DNA from: a virus
Direction: 5' to 3' (one strand)
IMG/VR virus record: IMGVR_UViG_3300030019_000054
Coordinates: 1-48,397 of that record
Length of the DNA stretch: 48,397 nucleotides
How positions within the stretch are numbered: position 1 is the first letter of the stretch; each line of letters opens with the position of its first letter. Below are positions 42,266-48,397 of the stretch, one piece after another. The notes beneath the pieces were generated by a model. It had not been told where the DNA came from. It saw only the letters and a list, made by a program, of their open reading frames with translations, and made no database searches. A program made the position numbers and the translations under genes.

Positions 42266-42970
42266 TTAAGAATTAAGTATTGATTCTAATTTTTCCCCAG
42301 TCTCAAGCGCCTCATTCAGCGCAGCATTAGCTTCCATAATCCTTTCCATACACTCCTCGATTAACCCGTCAAAGTCCGAGCGGTCGTAAATGAACACCAC
42401 CCCGCGATTCTCGTCCATCAAGTCACCATTGTCGAATTCATCATCCTCGTCGTTTCCGTCATAGCAGACGTAGATTAGCTTGTTGCAGTGAGGGTTCCCG
42501 ATGAAGTGGCCGACAAATTGATAGCGATACTCTTCCACGACATCCGCCTTGGTCGAGCGCCTTATCATTTCAAACTTTCCCTGAGATGCGAGGCACTTGA
42601 CCTCAACGACCATATCCTCGTCGGCATAACCATCTGGGCTGTCACCGAATCCGTCCAACACGTCATCACAAAACTTGACACCTTCAGGAAAATCATCAAC
42701 AGAAGAGCAGTGTTTGATGGTGTATGGCAGGTTCTCCCGCATCCATTCGATTGCCAAAGGTTCGTTGATATGACCGAACTCGAAGTTTCGGTTCGAACTG
42801 TTGCGGATTGGACGTCCGGAGCGTCGTTCATAAAGCTTGTCGTATAAATAACCGATTGCCGTTTTACCCCAAAGAACACCCTTCGTTCCCTTTGTCATCA
42901 AATCAGATAGGCAAGATGAGGTAATTAGCCCCCTACGCCTTTCGTGCCATCGTCTTTCGCGTGCATCCAT
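42266..42970 (-). CDS. YqaJ-like recombinase exonuclease
   Basis: 234 aa. FGHINE (65-70), GDSPDG (109-114, D113) and EVKC (123-126) are the metal-binding motifs of YqaJ/lambda-exo enzymes, which resect dsDNA ends for annealing. It lies 2 bp after the 184-aa gene, its probable partner. Confidence 0.87.
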   Translation of the reverse strand: MDARERRWHERRRGLITSSCLSDLMTKGTKGVLWGKTAIGYLYDKLYERRSGRPIRNSSNRNFEFGHINEPLAIEWMRENLPYTIKHCSSVDDFPEGVKFCDDVLDGFGDSPDGYADEDMVVEVKCLASQGKFEMIRRSTKADVVEEYRYQFVGHFIGNPHCNKLIYVCYDGNDEDDEFDNGDLMDENRGVVFIYDRSDFDGLIEECMERIMEANAALNEALETGEKLESILNS

Positions 42971-42972
42971 CC

Positions 42973-43527
42973 TTATTCCGCCTTAACCTTTTTCAACTCC
43001 TCCAAAGCGGCTTCCGTGACCGAAAACTTGTCCATAACCATGGCAAGAGTGGATGTGGGTTTTCCGAGCCATGCCTTCCACTCCTCGAAGTTGGCTGAGG
43101 TGAGGTCGAGAATTTTCTTTGCGGCGGGTTTTGCCCCGGGCTGTTTTGGAAGGATTGGTGAGATGCGAAGTCCCACGGTCTTCTGTCCAATATCGGTCGG
43201 GTCTTTGCACTCCTCGGCACAAAGCGTCACGGTCAGGTTGTTGATGTGCTTCTCGATATACTCGGCATCCTCAAGCGTGGCGCCCATTTGACGGGCGAAC
43301 TTCCGAAGGCGTTTCTTATTGGTCGAGTTGAGCCATAACGGAAGGGTAAACCCTTTTATGACAGCTTCAAATCCGTCCTGCTTCTGTCCGCCAACCGATT
43401 CTTGATTCTTAAACCTTACGCACTCGATGACAACATCAATCGGTTTCATGTTGGGTAATACCTCACAACCGATATGGGTCAATTTTCCGCCTTCTCGGAT
43501 GTGGTGATAAACTCTTTCTTCTGACAT
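42973..43527 (-). CDS. putative recombination-associated protein
   Basis: 184 aa, directly upstream of the exonuclease. The C-terminal third (LDLTSANFEEWKAWLG, MDKFSVTEAALEEL) is helical and resembles proteins placed next to YqaJ in phages, but no family is certain. An annealing or ssDNA-binding partner is inferred from position. Exact repeat copy, sense, at 43042. Confidence 0.55.
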   Translation of the reverse strand: MSEERVYHHIREGGKLTHIGCEVLPNMKPIDVVIECVRFKNQESVGGQKQDGFEAVIKGFTLPLWLNSTNKKRLRKFARQMGATLEDAEYIEKHINNLTVTLCAEECKDPTDIGQKTVGLRISPILPKQPGAKPAAKKILDLTSANFEEWKAWLGKPTSTLAMVMDKFSVTEAALEELKKVKAE

Positions 43528-43532
43528 GGTTT

Positions 43533-44300
43533 TTATTTTACTAATTTACGTTTTTCGAGATTATCCGAAAGTACTGCGTTTAGGGAGTCGCAAACAGCCT
43601 GACATTCCTCGGGTGTTTTGCTGTAATCGCCACACAGGTATTGGGCGTCATCGAACTTGGTATAAGTATCGTGTTCCATTTCGGGAAAGAAATCACCTTT
43701 GCCAGTTTCGGGGGCGCAAGATGAATACCAATAAGCTCCGCCCTTTTCGGCCCGCCATAGCTTATTCTCGATGCGTTTGAGAGATGGGTTCCATATAAGA
43801 CCTTTTTTGGAAAGAGCTTCGGTTAGGCGGACTAGACCTTCTGGGGTTACGGGTTTGAATTTATACCCACTTACGCCAGAGGTTACGACCATTTCGACGG
43901 CCTCGTTATTGTCGATATAGGCGTGAAACGAATCGAAATTAATGGTTCTTTTGCCGTTAAAAATGCAAACATATCCACTTTCGTCTTCGCCAATAGCTCC
44001 ATTAATAGGTATAAATTTCTCTTCCACCTTCTCCTTAATCGTCCCGTACTCAGCCCCGATCGCCTTAATGGCCGAGAATAACTTCATCCCTTCATTTTCA
44101 TTCGCCAACCGAACCTCGGTAACGTCTTGGTGAATGTAGAGATTAAAATTGGTAGACAGGTGCTGCTCAGACATAAGAGCCACGGATACCGCTACCATAC
44201 ATGGCTTAGCATAATCCAAGTCTTCAGCCAAAATTACGATGGTCAATCCGCGTGGAAAAGTAATGGCGAGCATATCGCCTGAGAGAAATTTTTGTTTCAT
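43533..44300 (-). CDS. hypothetical protein
   Basis: 255 aa from ATG 44300 (MKQKFLSGDMLAIT); the longer start at 44375 overlaps the upstream gene and is less likely. The C-terminal part (AEKGGAYWYSS, then DAQYLCGDYSKT) is a small beta domain seen in several phage proteins. Function unknown. Confidence 0.65.
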   Translation of the reverse strand: MKQKFLSGDMLAITFPRGLTIVILAEDLDYAKPCMVAVSVALMSEQHLSTNFNLYIHQDVTEVRLANENEGMKLFSAIKAIGAEYGTIKEKVEEKFIPINGAIGEDESGYVCIFNGKRTINFDSFHAYIDNNEAVEMVVTSGVSGYKFKPVTPEGLVRLTEALSKKGLIWNPSLKRIENKLWRAEKGGAYWYSSCAPETGKGDFFPEMEHDTYTKFDDAQYLCGDYSKTPEECQAVCDSLNAVLSDNLEKRKLVK

Positions 44301-44338
44301 TGTTTTGTTGTTATTAAGTTTTGTAAATTCAAATTGCT

Positions 44339-44698
44339 TTATCTGGTAAGCGAGGTTATATTTTCCCGTATCCATTTAGTAGAAAATGAATGGTATTTAT
44401 CCAAGCACCCAAGGAAATCGTGGATTTCCCCATCTCGACACCTCCTTTTACACACCATCTCACCGCTACCCGTCCACTTCATGTAGTCCGCCATTGAAAT
44501 CTCGTCCGATCCATATCTTTCTAAATGCCCGATGGCGTTCTCGCCGGCAATTTTAGCAGTGGTGAAAGACTCTAAGCGCGAGAGTGGAATAATTTCGTAC
44601 CTCGTTTTATCTCCAGTCAGGGGGCTTTTGTCATACGTCTTCAGCATAAGGAATGGCTGACGATTAGTGACGAGGGATTGGATGTCGTGGGTTGTCAT
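44339..44698 (-). CDS. hypothetical protein
   Basis: 119 aa, alpha/beta, with KRRCRDGEIHDF in the second half. Overlaps the upstream 54-aa gene by 4 nt. No family recognised. Confidence 0.65.
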   Translation of the reverse strand: MTTHDIQSLVTNRQPFLMLKTYDKSPLTGDKTRYEIIPLSRLESFTTAKIAGENAIGHLERYGSDEISMADYMKWTGSGEMVCKRRCRDGEIHDFLGCLDKYHSFSTKWIRENITSLTR

Positions 44699-44859
44699 GG
44701 TCGGACTATTTTGCGTTCGTCAATCTCTGAAAAGTCCGTTGTTTCCCACGCATTCTCATCGTATGGTATATGCCAACACTCCGATATATGATTATATCTT
44801 GCTATAATCCAACTACCACTTCTCATTTTTGCCCAATAATATCCATCTTCTCTTTCCAT
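44695..44859 (-). CDS. hypothetical protein
   Basis: 54 aa from ATG 44859 (MEREDGYYWAKM, W-I-I-A-R-Y-N-H). The pattern YYWAK.R.G.W..A resembles a short phage domain that occurs with DUF551-like proteins. An in-frame ATG at 44886 would extend it into the AT-rich leader and is less likely. Confidence 0.6.
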   Translation of the reverse strand: MEREDGYYWAKMRSGSWIIARYNHISECWHIPYDENAWETTDFSEIDERKIVRP

Positions 44860-44931
44860 AGTTTGCAAATTTAATAAATTAATCACTTAACTCCAAATAT
44901 TTTAATGTCTTTTAACATCTTATCGTTCACT

Positions 44932-45237
44932 TTATTCCGTAGTGGCAAGAGTTGAGGCTTCCATCCACACCCCCGGAGTTACCTTCCCCTCCACCACAAA
45001 ATCGTTCGCATCCAAGAATCGTGTCAGATAAAAAAGAGGGAAGTGGAATTGTTCGGTTACCACGGAGCCATCCTCTATAAGAAAATACTCGTCCCTTGAT
45101 AACTGGATGGGCTTGCCATTGAAGCGGATGCGACCACTGTTGCCATCACGAAACTGAACGCCTGTTATAAACAGGAATTCACTTGCACCACCACCGTCTG
45201 AGGGGATGGGGACGAGTTGGATGGAGTTAGCGGGCAT
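44932..45237 (-). CDS. hypothetical protein
   Basis: 101 aa from ATG 45237 (MPANSIQLVPIPSDG), overlapping the upstream gene by 11 nt. Beta-rich. The one-mismatch repeat (44944) encodes its last residues. Function unknown. Confidence 0.65.
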   Translation of the reverse strand: MPANSIQLVPIPSDGGGASEFLFITGVQFRDGNSGRIRFNGKPIQLSRDEYFLIEDGSVVTEQFHFPLFYLTRFLDANDFVVEGKVTPGVWMEASTLATTE

Positions 45238-45490
45238 GGTCAACCTCCCCATTTTCAGTCAGCGCAACATACATAAACCTGTCATGTTTGACCAGCCCCC
45301 AGTCAACAATGTCGGATTGAACCTGACCTTTGCCTTCGTTCATTTGCCAACCGTTCGTTTGAGAGTTTAGTATCACCACTTGCTTCTGGCTTGGGTGGGA
45401 TAGATGCCATCCGACAAGAATGCCGAACTCACCTTCGTATCCGTGCATCCGTTCGCCTCTGTGGGCGTTGAAATAATCTTTTGCTGTCAT
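45227..45490 (-). CDS. hypothetical protein
   Basis: 87 aa, starts MTAKDYFNAHRGERMHGYEG. Beta-rich with aromatic residues. Leader contains TTAATTAA 17 nt before the ATG. No family recognised. Confidence 0.65.
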   Translation of the reverse strand: MTAKDYFNAHRGERMHGYEGEFGILVGWHLSHPSQKQVVILNSQTNGWQMNEGKGQVQSDIVDWGLVKHDRFMYVALTENGEVDHAR

Positions 45491-45538
45491 GCTTTCTTTC
45501 TTAATTAATTGTTAATACTTTTAGCGAAGTTGGTAGTC

Positions 45539-45745
45539 TTACCATCCCACCCTTAGTCCAGCCTTCCGATACCCCATCTGTCCGAGCCGCTTCTTTTCCA
45601 TCGTCAGCTCCGAGAACCGTGCGGACTCCATTAAGACTCGTTCAGTCGAAGTAGGAGTGGCTCGGTAATAGAGGTGGCCGAGGGTGGGTTTTCTAACGGG
45701 TCTTACGGGGAATTGGTTACTGGTGGCGTTAGTGCTGCCCCACAT
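45539..45745 (-). CDS. hypothetical protein
   Basis: 68 aa, basic, mid-part SARFSELTMEKKRLGQMGY. Overlaps the upstream gene by 17 nt. Lower certainty because codon use is less typical. Confidence 0.5.
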   Translation of the reverse strand: MWGSTNATSNQFPVRPVRKPTLGHLYYRATPTSTERVLMESARFSELTMEKKRLGQMGYRKAGLRVGW

Positions 45746-45926
45746 ATATAAGCCCCGTTACGGGTGAGTAGTAATAAGCCCTTCTAAGTGGCAGCTTTTC
45801 GTTCGTCCTTCGCCATTCAACCGTGCGGTCGTCTCCTACGAATAGATATCCGATTGGATGGGAGGACATGAGGGATTCCATTTCGAGCTGGGCGGAATGG
45901 AGTAGGAGGTGGTGAGGAGTTTTCAT
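45729..45926 (-). CDS. hypothetical protein
   Basis: 65 aa from ATG 45926 (MKTPHHLLLHS), preferred over ATG 45938, which overlaps the upstream gene more. Contains PIGYLFVGDDR and a YYYSPVTGLIYVG end. No family recognised. Confidence 0.55.
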   Translation of the reverse strand: MKTPHHLLLHSAQLEMESLMSSHPIGYLFVGDDRTVEWRRTNEKLPLRRAYYYSPVTGLIYVGQH

Positions 45927-46240
45927 ACTATAATCCAATCTCCTCTACGTAGATGCCCGCAATTAGTCCATTTGCAAGTATCAAGCATCCCGCTGTCGCT
46001 TTTGATACGGAAGGCTAAATCCCCATAAGCCCGCTCGACTATTTCATACTTTTTACCAGCCGTGAAATAACTTTCGCATCCTTCTGGCGCAATCACATAC
46101 TTACAGGTTTTCTTAGTTGGCAAGAGTGTTGCCACTTCTTTCCCCTTTCCTACAAATCTCTTTACTAACAGATACACGGTCATCGCACAGCCCCAGATGA
46201 GGCCGAATAGGATGACGGATTCGTTGTGAGTTAATGCCAT
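45923..46240 (-). CDS. small membrane protein
   Basis: 105 aa with one transmembrane segment (about 8-27) and a basic cytoplasmic stretch after it. The C-terminal domain (YVIAPEGCESYFTAGKKYEI) is beta-rich. Preceded by the start-associated leader of this region. Exact repeat copy, sense, at 46119. Confidence 0.65.
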   Translation of the reverse strand: MALTHNESVILFGLIWGCAMTVYLLVKRFVGKGKEVATLLPTKKTCKYVIAPEGCESYFTAGKKYEIVERAYGDLAFRIKSDSGMLDTCKWTNCGHLRRGDWIIV

Positions 46241-46295
46241 AGTCGTTCGTTTATTAAATTAATGTTATTACTTACTCGTTCGTTTCAATCGCCCC

Positions 46296-46326
46296 CAAAT
46301 GTAAGGATAAAAATTGACTTCGCAAG
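46296..46326 (-). promoter_or_regulatory. candidate promoter before 46.24 kb gene
   Basis: TACATTTG (46303-46296) with CTTG at the -33 position (46326-46323), spacer 19 bp. One mismatch in the -33 box. Confidence 0.4.
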
Positions 46327-46353
46327 GGGAGTTGGGTTAAATGATGTTAAAGA

Positions 46354-46566
46354 TTAGCGGACTCTTGAGATCCACACATTATTCACATACACTCCTCCGC
46401 CCAGAACAAGTCCGGAAAGTACGGAGAAGTCAGAGTTTGTCAGGTGTGCCAGTTCCCCCTTAGCTGGGTTCTGCTCCACCATTTCGGTCAAGGTCATCAG
46501 ATACTCGCCATCCACTTTGTAGAGGAGGTGGTCGCATATATTGATGGAAGGGCGTCCGGTTTTCAT
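46354..46566 (-). CDS. hypothetical protein
   Basis: 70 aa; ATG overlaps the TGA of the DUF4177-like gene (ATGA at 46563-46566). The sequence is beta-rich with GGGVYVNNVWIS at the end. Function unknown. Confidence 0.6.
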   Translation of the reverse strand: MKTGRPSINICDHLLYKVDGEYLMTLTEMVEQNPAKGELAHLTNSDFSVLSGLVLGGGVYVNNVWISRVR

Positions 46567-46739
46567 TCCTGCTCTCTTTTATAGTAAATTCGCGTATATA
46601 GGCCGTCACTGTTTTCCCATGCTCTCGGATCTAAGATTCTGATTATCTCCCATCCCTTTGCGCCCATCGAATTCATCAACTCTATTTCGTAAGGGTCAAA
46701 CATTGCGTGGTCAATAACTCGGTATTCATATTTTTTCAT
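46563..46739 (-). CDS. DUF4177-like small protein
   Basis: 58 aa. MKKYEYRVIDH at the start, MGAKGWEIIRIL in the middle and YTRIYYKREQE at the end match the DUF4177 pattern (K-Y-E-Y-x-V, G-A-x-G-W-E, Y-Y-x-K-R). Function of the family is not established. Preceded by the start-associated leader and overlapping the next gene by 4 nt. Confidence 0.75.
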   Translation of the reverse strand: MKKYEYRVIDHAMFDPYEIELMNSMGAKGWEIIRILDPRAWENSDGLYTRIYYKREQE

Positions 46740-46750
46740 AATCGTTCATT

Positions 46751-47008
46751 TTAATCGTTAGTACTCTCGTTCAATTCATTTGCTACCACCTCAGGCCCAC
46801 CCTCCTCTTGCCCATCTTCCATTTCCCGGTAGTACCTTGCACCGCCGAAGTGTGTCCTGAAGTGCTGATCCATTCTAAGGAAGTCGCTAAGAGAAGCGAC
46901 GCCAAACTTCGACATTCCCCAAGACAGAACCACCTGCCCGCCATAGGTGGCAAGACGTTGGGCGGTCGTTCGGGAAATGCGGAGGTAGGTGCGGTCGGCT
47001 AATCGCAT
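46751..47008 (-). CDS. hypothetical protein
   Basis: 85 aa from ATG 47008 (MRLADRTYLRIS); a start at 47029 is possible. It overlaps the upstream gene by 10 nt. The C-terminal part is acidic. A short helix-turn-helix-like stretch (RTTAQRLATYGGQVV) may bind DNA. No family recognised. Confidence 0.55.
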   Translation of the reverse strand: MRLADRTYLRISRTTAQRLATYGGQVVLSWGMSKFGVASLSDFLRMDQHFRTHFGGARYYREMEDGQEEGGPEVVANELNESTND

Positions 47009-47268
47009 GACGATACCTCCTTTTCCCACTCGCTCAGCCCCGTCAGTGCGAACTGCTTGATTCCCCAGTCCACACGGATGCAGTTTTTGGCACGGGAGGG
47101 CTGGATGGTTGAGGACATGAAGAGCAAGCCCATTTGTTCAAGCGATTTTCTTACGGCAAACCAAGCTATTAAATCGGGGGCTAAAAGTAGTTGAATCTCT
47201 TCGGGGTGCGAGATAGGAAGACCTCGTAATTCTACTCCCGTGTCTGTGGTTATTGTTCTCATTTTCAT
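46999..47268 (-). CDS. hypothetical protein
   Basis: 89 aa, alpha/beta, starts MKMRTITTDTGVEL. Preceded by CGTTCGTTCGTTTTAATTG (on the + strand, 47269-47287), the start-associated leader. Function unknown. Confidence 0.6.
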   Translation of the reverse strand: MKMRTITTDTGVELRGLPISHPEEIQLLLAPDLIAWFAVRKSLEQMGLLFMSSTIQPSRAKNCIRVDWGIKQFALTGLSEWEKEVSSCD

Positions 47269-47280
47269 CGTTCGTTCGTT

Positions 47281-47706
47281 TTAATTGTTTGTTTGTACAA
47301 ATAAAGGCATAACTTCCTCAAGATCAAAACGCTTGCTCCCATCCTGATTATTTACAGCACACACGGTAATTTCGCTCCGAACTTTGGATATGATCCGTAT
47401 TACCGCGTCTTTCTCGTCGTCCCAGCTAAGCATACCAGCTCCAGCCAAAACGATTTCCTTCAAGTCTGCATCGTTCGTCCGTTCGGATCGCACTTTCATG
47501 TACAATTCAAAGAGGACATTCCAAACCACGTTTTTAAAGTCGCGGTCAAATTGGTCCGCGCTCCATCCATATACCTCCGTAAAATGCGGGCGAATGTAGT
47601 CAATAAAGTTTTTGCCCTTCGTATACTTTTTGGAACTATACTTCTTGAGAGTCCACCCCTTACAGAGCATAATCCAAATCTTTTCATTTCTTGATAGTTG
47701 TATCAT
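47281..47706 (-). CDS. hypothetical protein
   Basis: 141 aa, helical, basic N-terminus (KKYSSKKYTKGK). Contains YGWSADQFDRDFKNVVW. Preceded by the full start-associated leader. No family recognised. Confidence 0.65.
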   Translation of the reverse strand: MIQLSRNEKIWIMLCKGWTLKKYSSKKYTKGKNFIDYIRPHFTEVYGWSADQFDRDFKNVVWNVLFELYMKVRSERTNDADLKEIVLAGAGMLSWDDEKDAVIRIISKVRSEITVCAVNNQDGSKRFDLEEVMPLFVQTNN

Positions 47707-47766
47707 TGTTCGTTCGTTTATTAAGTTAGTGTTTACTCGTTCATTTCAATTTATAGTGGCAAGAGG

Positions 47767-48033
47767 TTAGTTGGTTCCGCCCTCCCAGACCACCCTATTC
47801 AGCTTCGGGCGCATCTCGTCAGGAGAATAAGTGTCAGCTCCGCAAATCGTATCCGATACGCACACGCCCTCCGAGTACTCGAATAAGGTTATATCTCCGT
47901 GCCTCGCGGCCTTTTCCAGTTCAAACGCTAGTTCCTTCGTTTCCTTGGACGCGTCGCACAACTCCTCGATAAATTTATTCAACGCTTCGATATCTAGGGC
48001 TGCGATGAAATTCTGGGCTTCGGTGGTGGTCAT
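47767..48033 (-). CDS. hypothetical acidic helical protein
   Basis: 88 aa, acidic, mostly helical: AALDIEALNKFIEEL, ETKELAFELEKAARHG. Preceded by the start-associated leader. A repeat variant with two changes is just past its stop (47758). Confidence 0.65.
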   Translation of the reverse strand: MTTTEAQNFIAALDIEALNKFIEELCDASKETKELAFELEKAARHGDITLFEYSEGVCVSDTICGADTYSPDEMRPKLNRVVWEGGTN

Positions 48034-48126
48034 GTTCGTTCATTTATTAAATTAGTATTCGTTCAATTCGTTCACTTGTAAAAGGTGTAAAAGGTGTAAA
48101 GTCGGGAAAGCGGGCAATGGTAAGCC

Positions 48127-48279
48127 TTAGTACGGCCACATCTCCACATTCCCCCGTGTCGCCTCATCTCTTGCTACATCCCCACTACTCGGAAAGGTAA
48201 GCACGGAAGCGATAAGCAGGAGGAGGGCAAACAGGAGGGACAACGCGAGGGAAAGTCGTTCAGGGGATGTTAGTTTCAT
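48127..48279 (-). CDS. 50-aa single-pass membrane protein
   Basis: MKLTSPERLSLALSLLFALL then LLIASVLTFP: a strong hydrophobic helix (about 9-28) with a short polar tail ending VEMWPY. Stop TAA 48127-48129. It starts 4 bp after the stop of the repeat protein. Possibly a small holin, antiholin or toxin. No family recognised. Confidence 0.6.
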   Translation of the reverse strand: MKLTSPERLSLALSLLFALLLLIASVLTFPSSGDVARDEATRGNVEMWPY

Positions 48280-48283
48280 GGCG

Positions 48284-48397
48284 TTAATCCTTAAAATAGG
48301 TTAATAATTGGTCTATTTGGGCTGACCATGCGGCTGACTCAGCGGCTGACCATGCGGCTGACTCAGCGGCTGACTCTGCGGCTGACCATGCGGCTGA
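48284..48397 (-). CDS. partial protein with SAAW/SAAE repeats
   Basis: C-terminal 37 codons, open at the window edge. Six tetrapeptide units S-A-A-(W/E) at 12-bp periodicity, then SAQIDQLLTYFKD and stop TAA (48284-48286). Alternating W and E units give an amphipathic repeat helix known from many hypothetical bacterial and phage proteins. Most of the protein lies beyond the window. Confidence 0.75.
   Translation of the reverse strand, partial: SAAWSAAESAAESAAWSAAESAAWSAQIDQLLTYFKD
48323..48397. repeat. 12-bp coding tandem repeat at the right end
   Basis: Units GCGGCTGACCAT, GCGGCTGACTCA and GCGGCTGACTCT in tandem to the last base. The change is confined to the fourth codon position of each unit (W/E). 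The window probably ends here because the repeat broke the assembly. Confidence 0.9.

Larger units (their letters stand above)
915..47767. repeat. genome-wide 10-bp repeat CACTCTTGCC
   Basis: Exact + copies start at 1819, 4258, 8125, 14612, 15969, 19681, 20365, 25036, 41690. Exact - copies (GGCAAGAGTG) start at 24736, 30849, 31608, 33106, 35445, 40238, 43042, 46119. One-mismatch copies: 915, 5827, 9112, 11885, 26005, 32856, 33182, 38146 (+) and 13529, 36693, 44944 (-); a two-mismatch copy is at 47758 (-). A preceding C and following C/A are favoured (CCACTCTTGCCC). Expected exact copies by chance are about 0.09 in both strands at equal base use. Confidence 0.93.
46241..48056 (-). repeat. start-associated leader, five copies
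   Basis: Immediately before five - strand ATGs (46240, 46739, 47268, 47706, 48033) a shared sequence reads (on -) TTAATAAACGAACGAAC, with 0-3 nt to the ATG. Three copies (46244-46285, 47707-47742, 48034-48065) extend to a second ACGAGTAA/GAACGAAT element about 30 bp further upstream. No Shine-Dalgarno is present. It could be a translation signal, an operator or both. Confidence 0.75.

Noticed and set aside
915-47767. Naming the 10-bp repeat as KOPS, Chi or an uptake sequence
   Set aside because: Polarity and frequency are similar in kind, but the sequence matches none that I know; function left open.
48323-48397. Short tandem array resembling CRISPR
   Set aside because: Units are 12 bp without spacers and encode S-A-A-W/E in an open frame; no cas genes.

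Overview
The window is most of the genome of a tailed, siphovirus-type, probably temperate phage of a Bacteroidota host. Evidence for the host: promoters of the form TTTG, 19-20 bp, TAnnTTTG; AT-rich leaders without Shine-Dalgarno sequences; and Bacteroidota-type families (DUF3127 ssDNA-binding protein, DUF4402 secreted proteins, InlB-like repeat). A tyrosine integrase (35.8-37.0 kb) argues for lysogeny. The right end stops inside a 12-bp coding pseudo-repeat, which looks like an assembly break.

Layout. 0-2.1 kb: small + strand genes, including an SSB-like DUF3127 protein. 2.1-3.4 kb: an RNA island with three tRNA genes, several strong predicted helices and one 36-codon lysine-rich protein. 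3.4-4.1 kb: two + genes, one a predicted HExxH metallopeptidase. 4.2-7.5 kb: portal and large terminase on the - strand, divergent from the capsid genes. 7.7-13.5 kb (+): scaffold-like, head-fibre-like, major capsid, connector and neck proteins, tail terminator, major tail protein. 13.5-14.35 kb (-): three small genes. 14.5-20.4 kb (+): tail assembly chaperone with a -1 frameshift on an A10 run, tape measure, distal tail protein. 20.4-24.8 kb: beta-helix tail fibre, a proline-rich 28-aa gene, and two secreted DUF4402 genes facing each other. 24.9-30.7 kb (+): 1671-aa tail tip protein with carbohydrate-binding-like repeats, M15 endolysin, holin.

30.7-31.1 kb is a repeat-rich gap where the + and - arms converge. 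From there to the end everything is on the - strand: spanin-like membrane protein, metallophosphoesterase, nucleotide-pool fusion enzyme, two orphan DnaA-domain-IV-like proteins, integrase, VRR-NUC nuclease, SF2 helicase, Rad50/SbcC-like ATPase, HNH homing endonuclease, YqaJ exonuclease and a run of small unknown genes. No polymerase, primase or small terminase was recognised, so replication probably leans on the host.

The most unusual signal is a 10-bp sequence, CACTCTTGCC, present 17 times exactly plus many one-mismatch copies (about 0.1 expected by chance). It lies mostly inside genes, in several reading frames, and 15 of 17 exact copies point toward the 30.7-31.1 kb gap from both sides. 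It behaves like a polar, genome-wide DNA signal and is not explained by the coding content. Other leads are the RNA island, a repeated start-associated leader at 46.2-48.1 kb, and the DUF4402 pair that ends in a perfect 12-bp inverted repeat.
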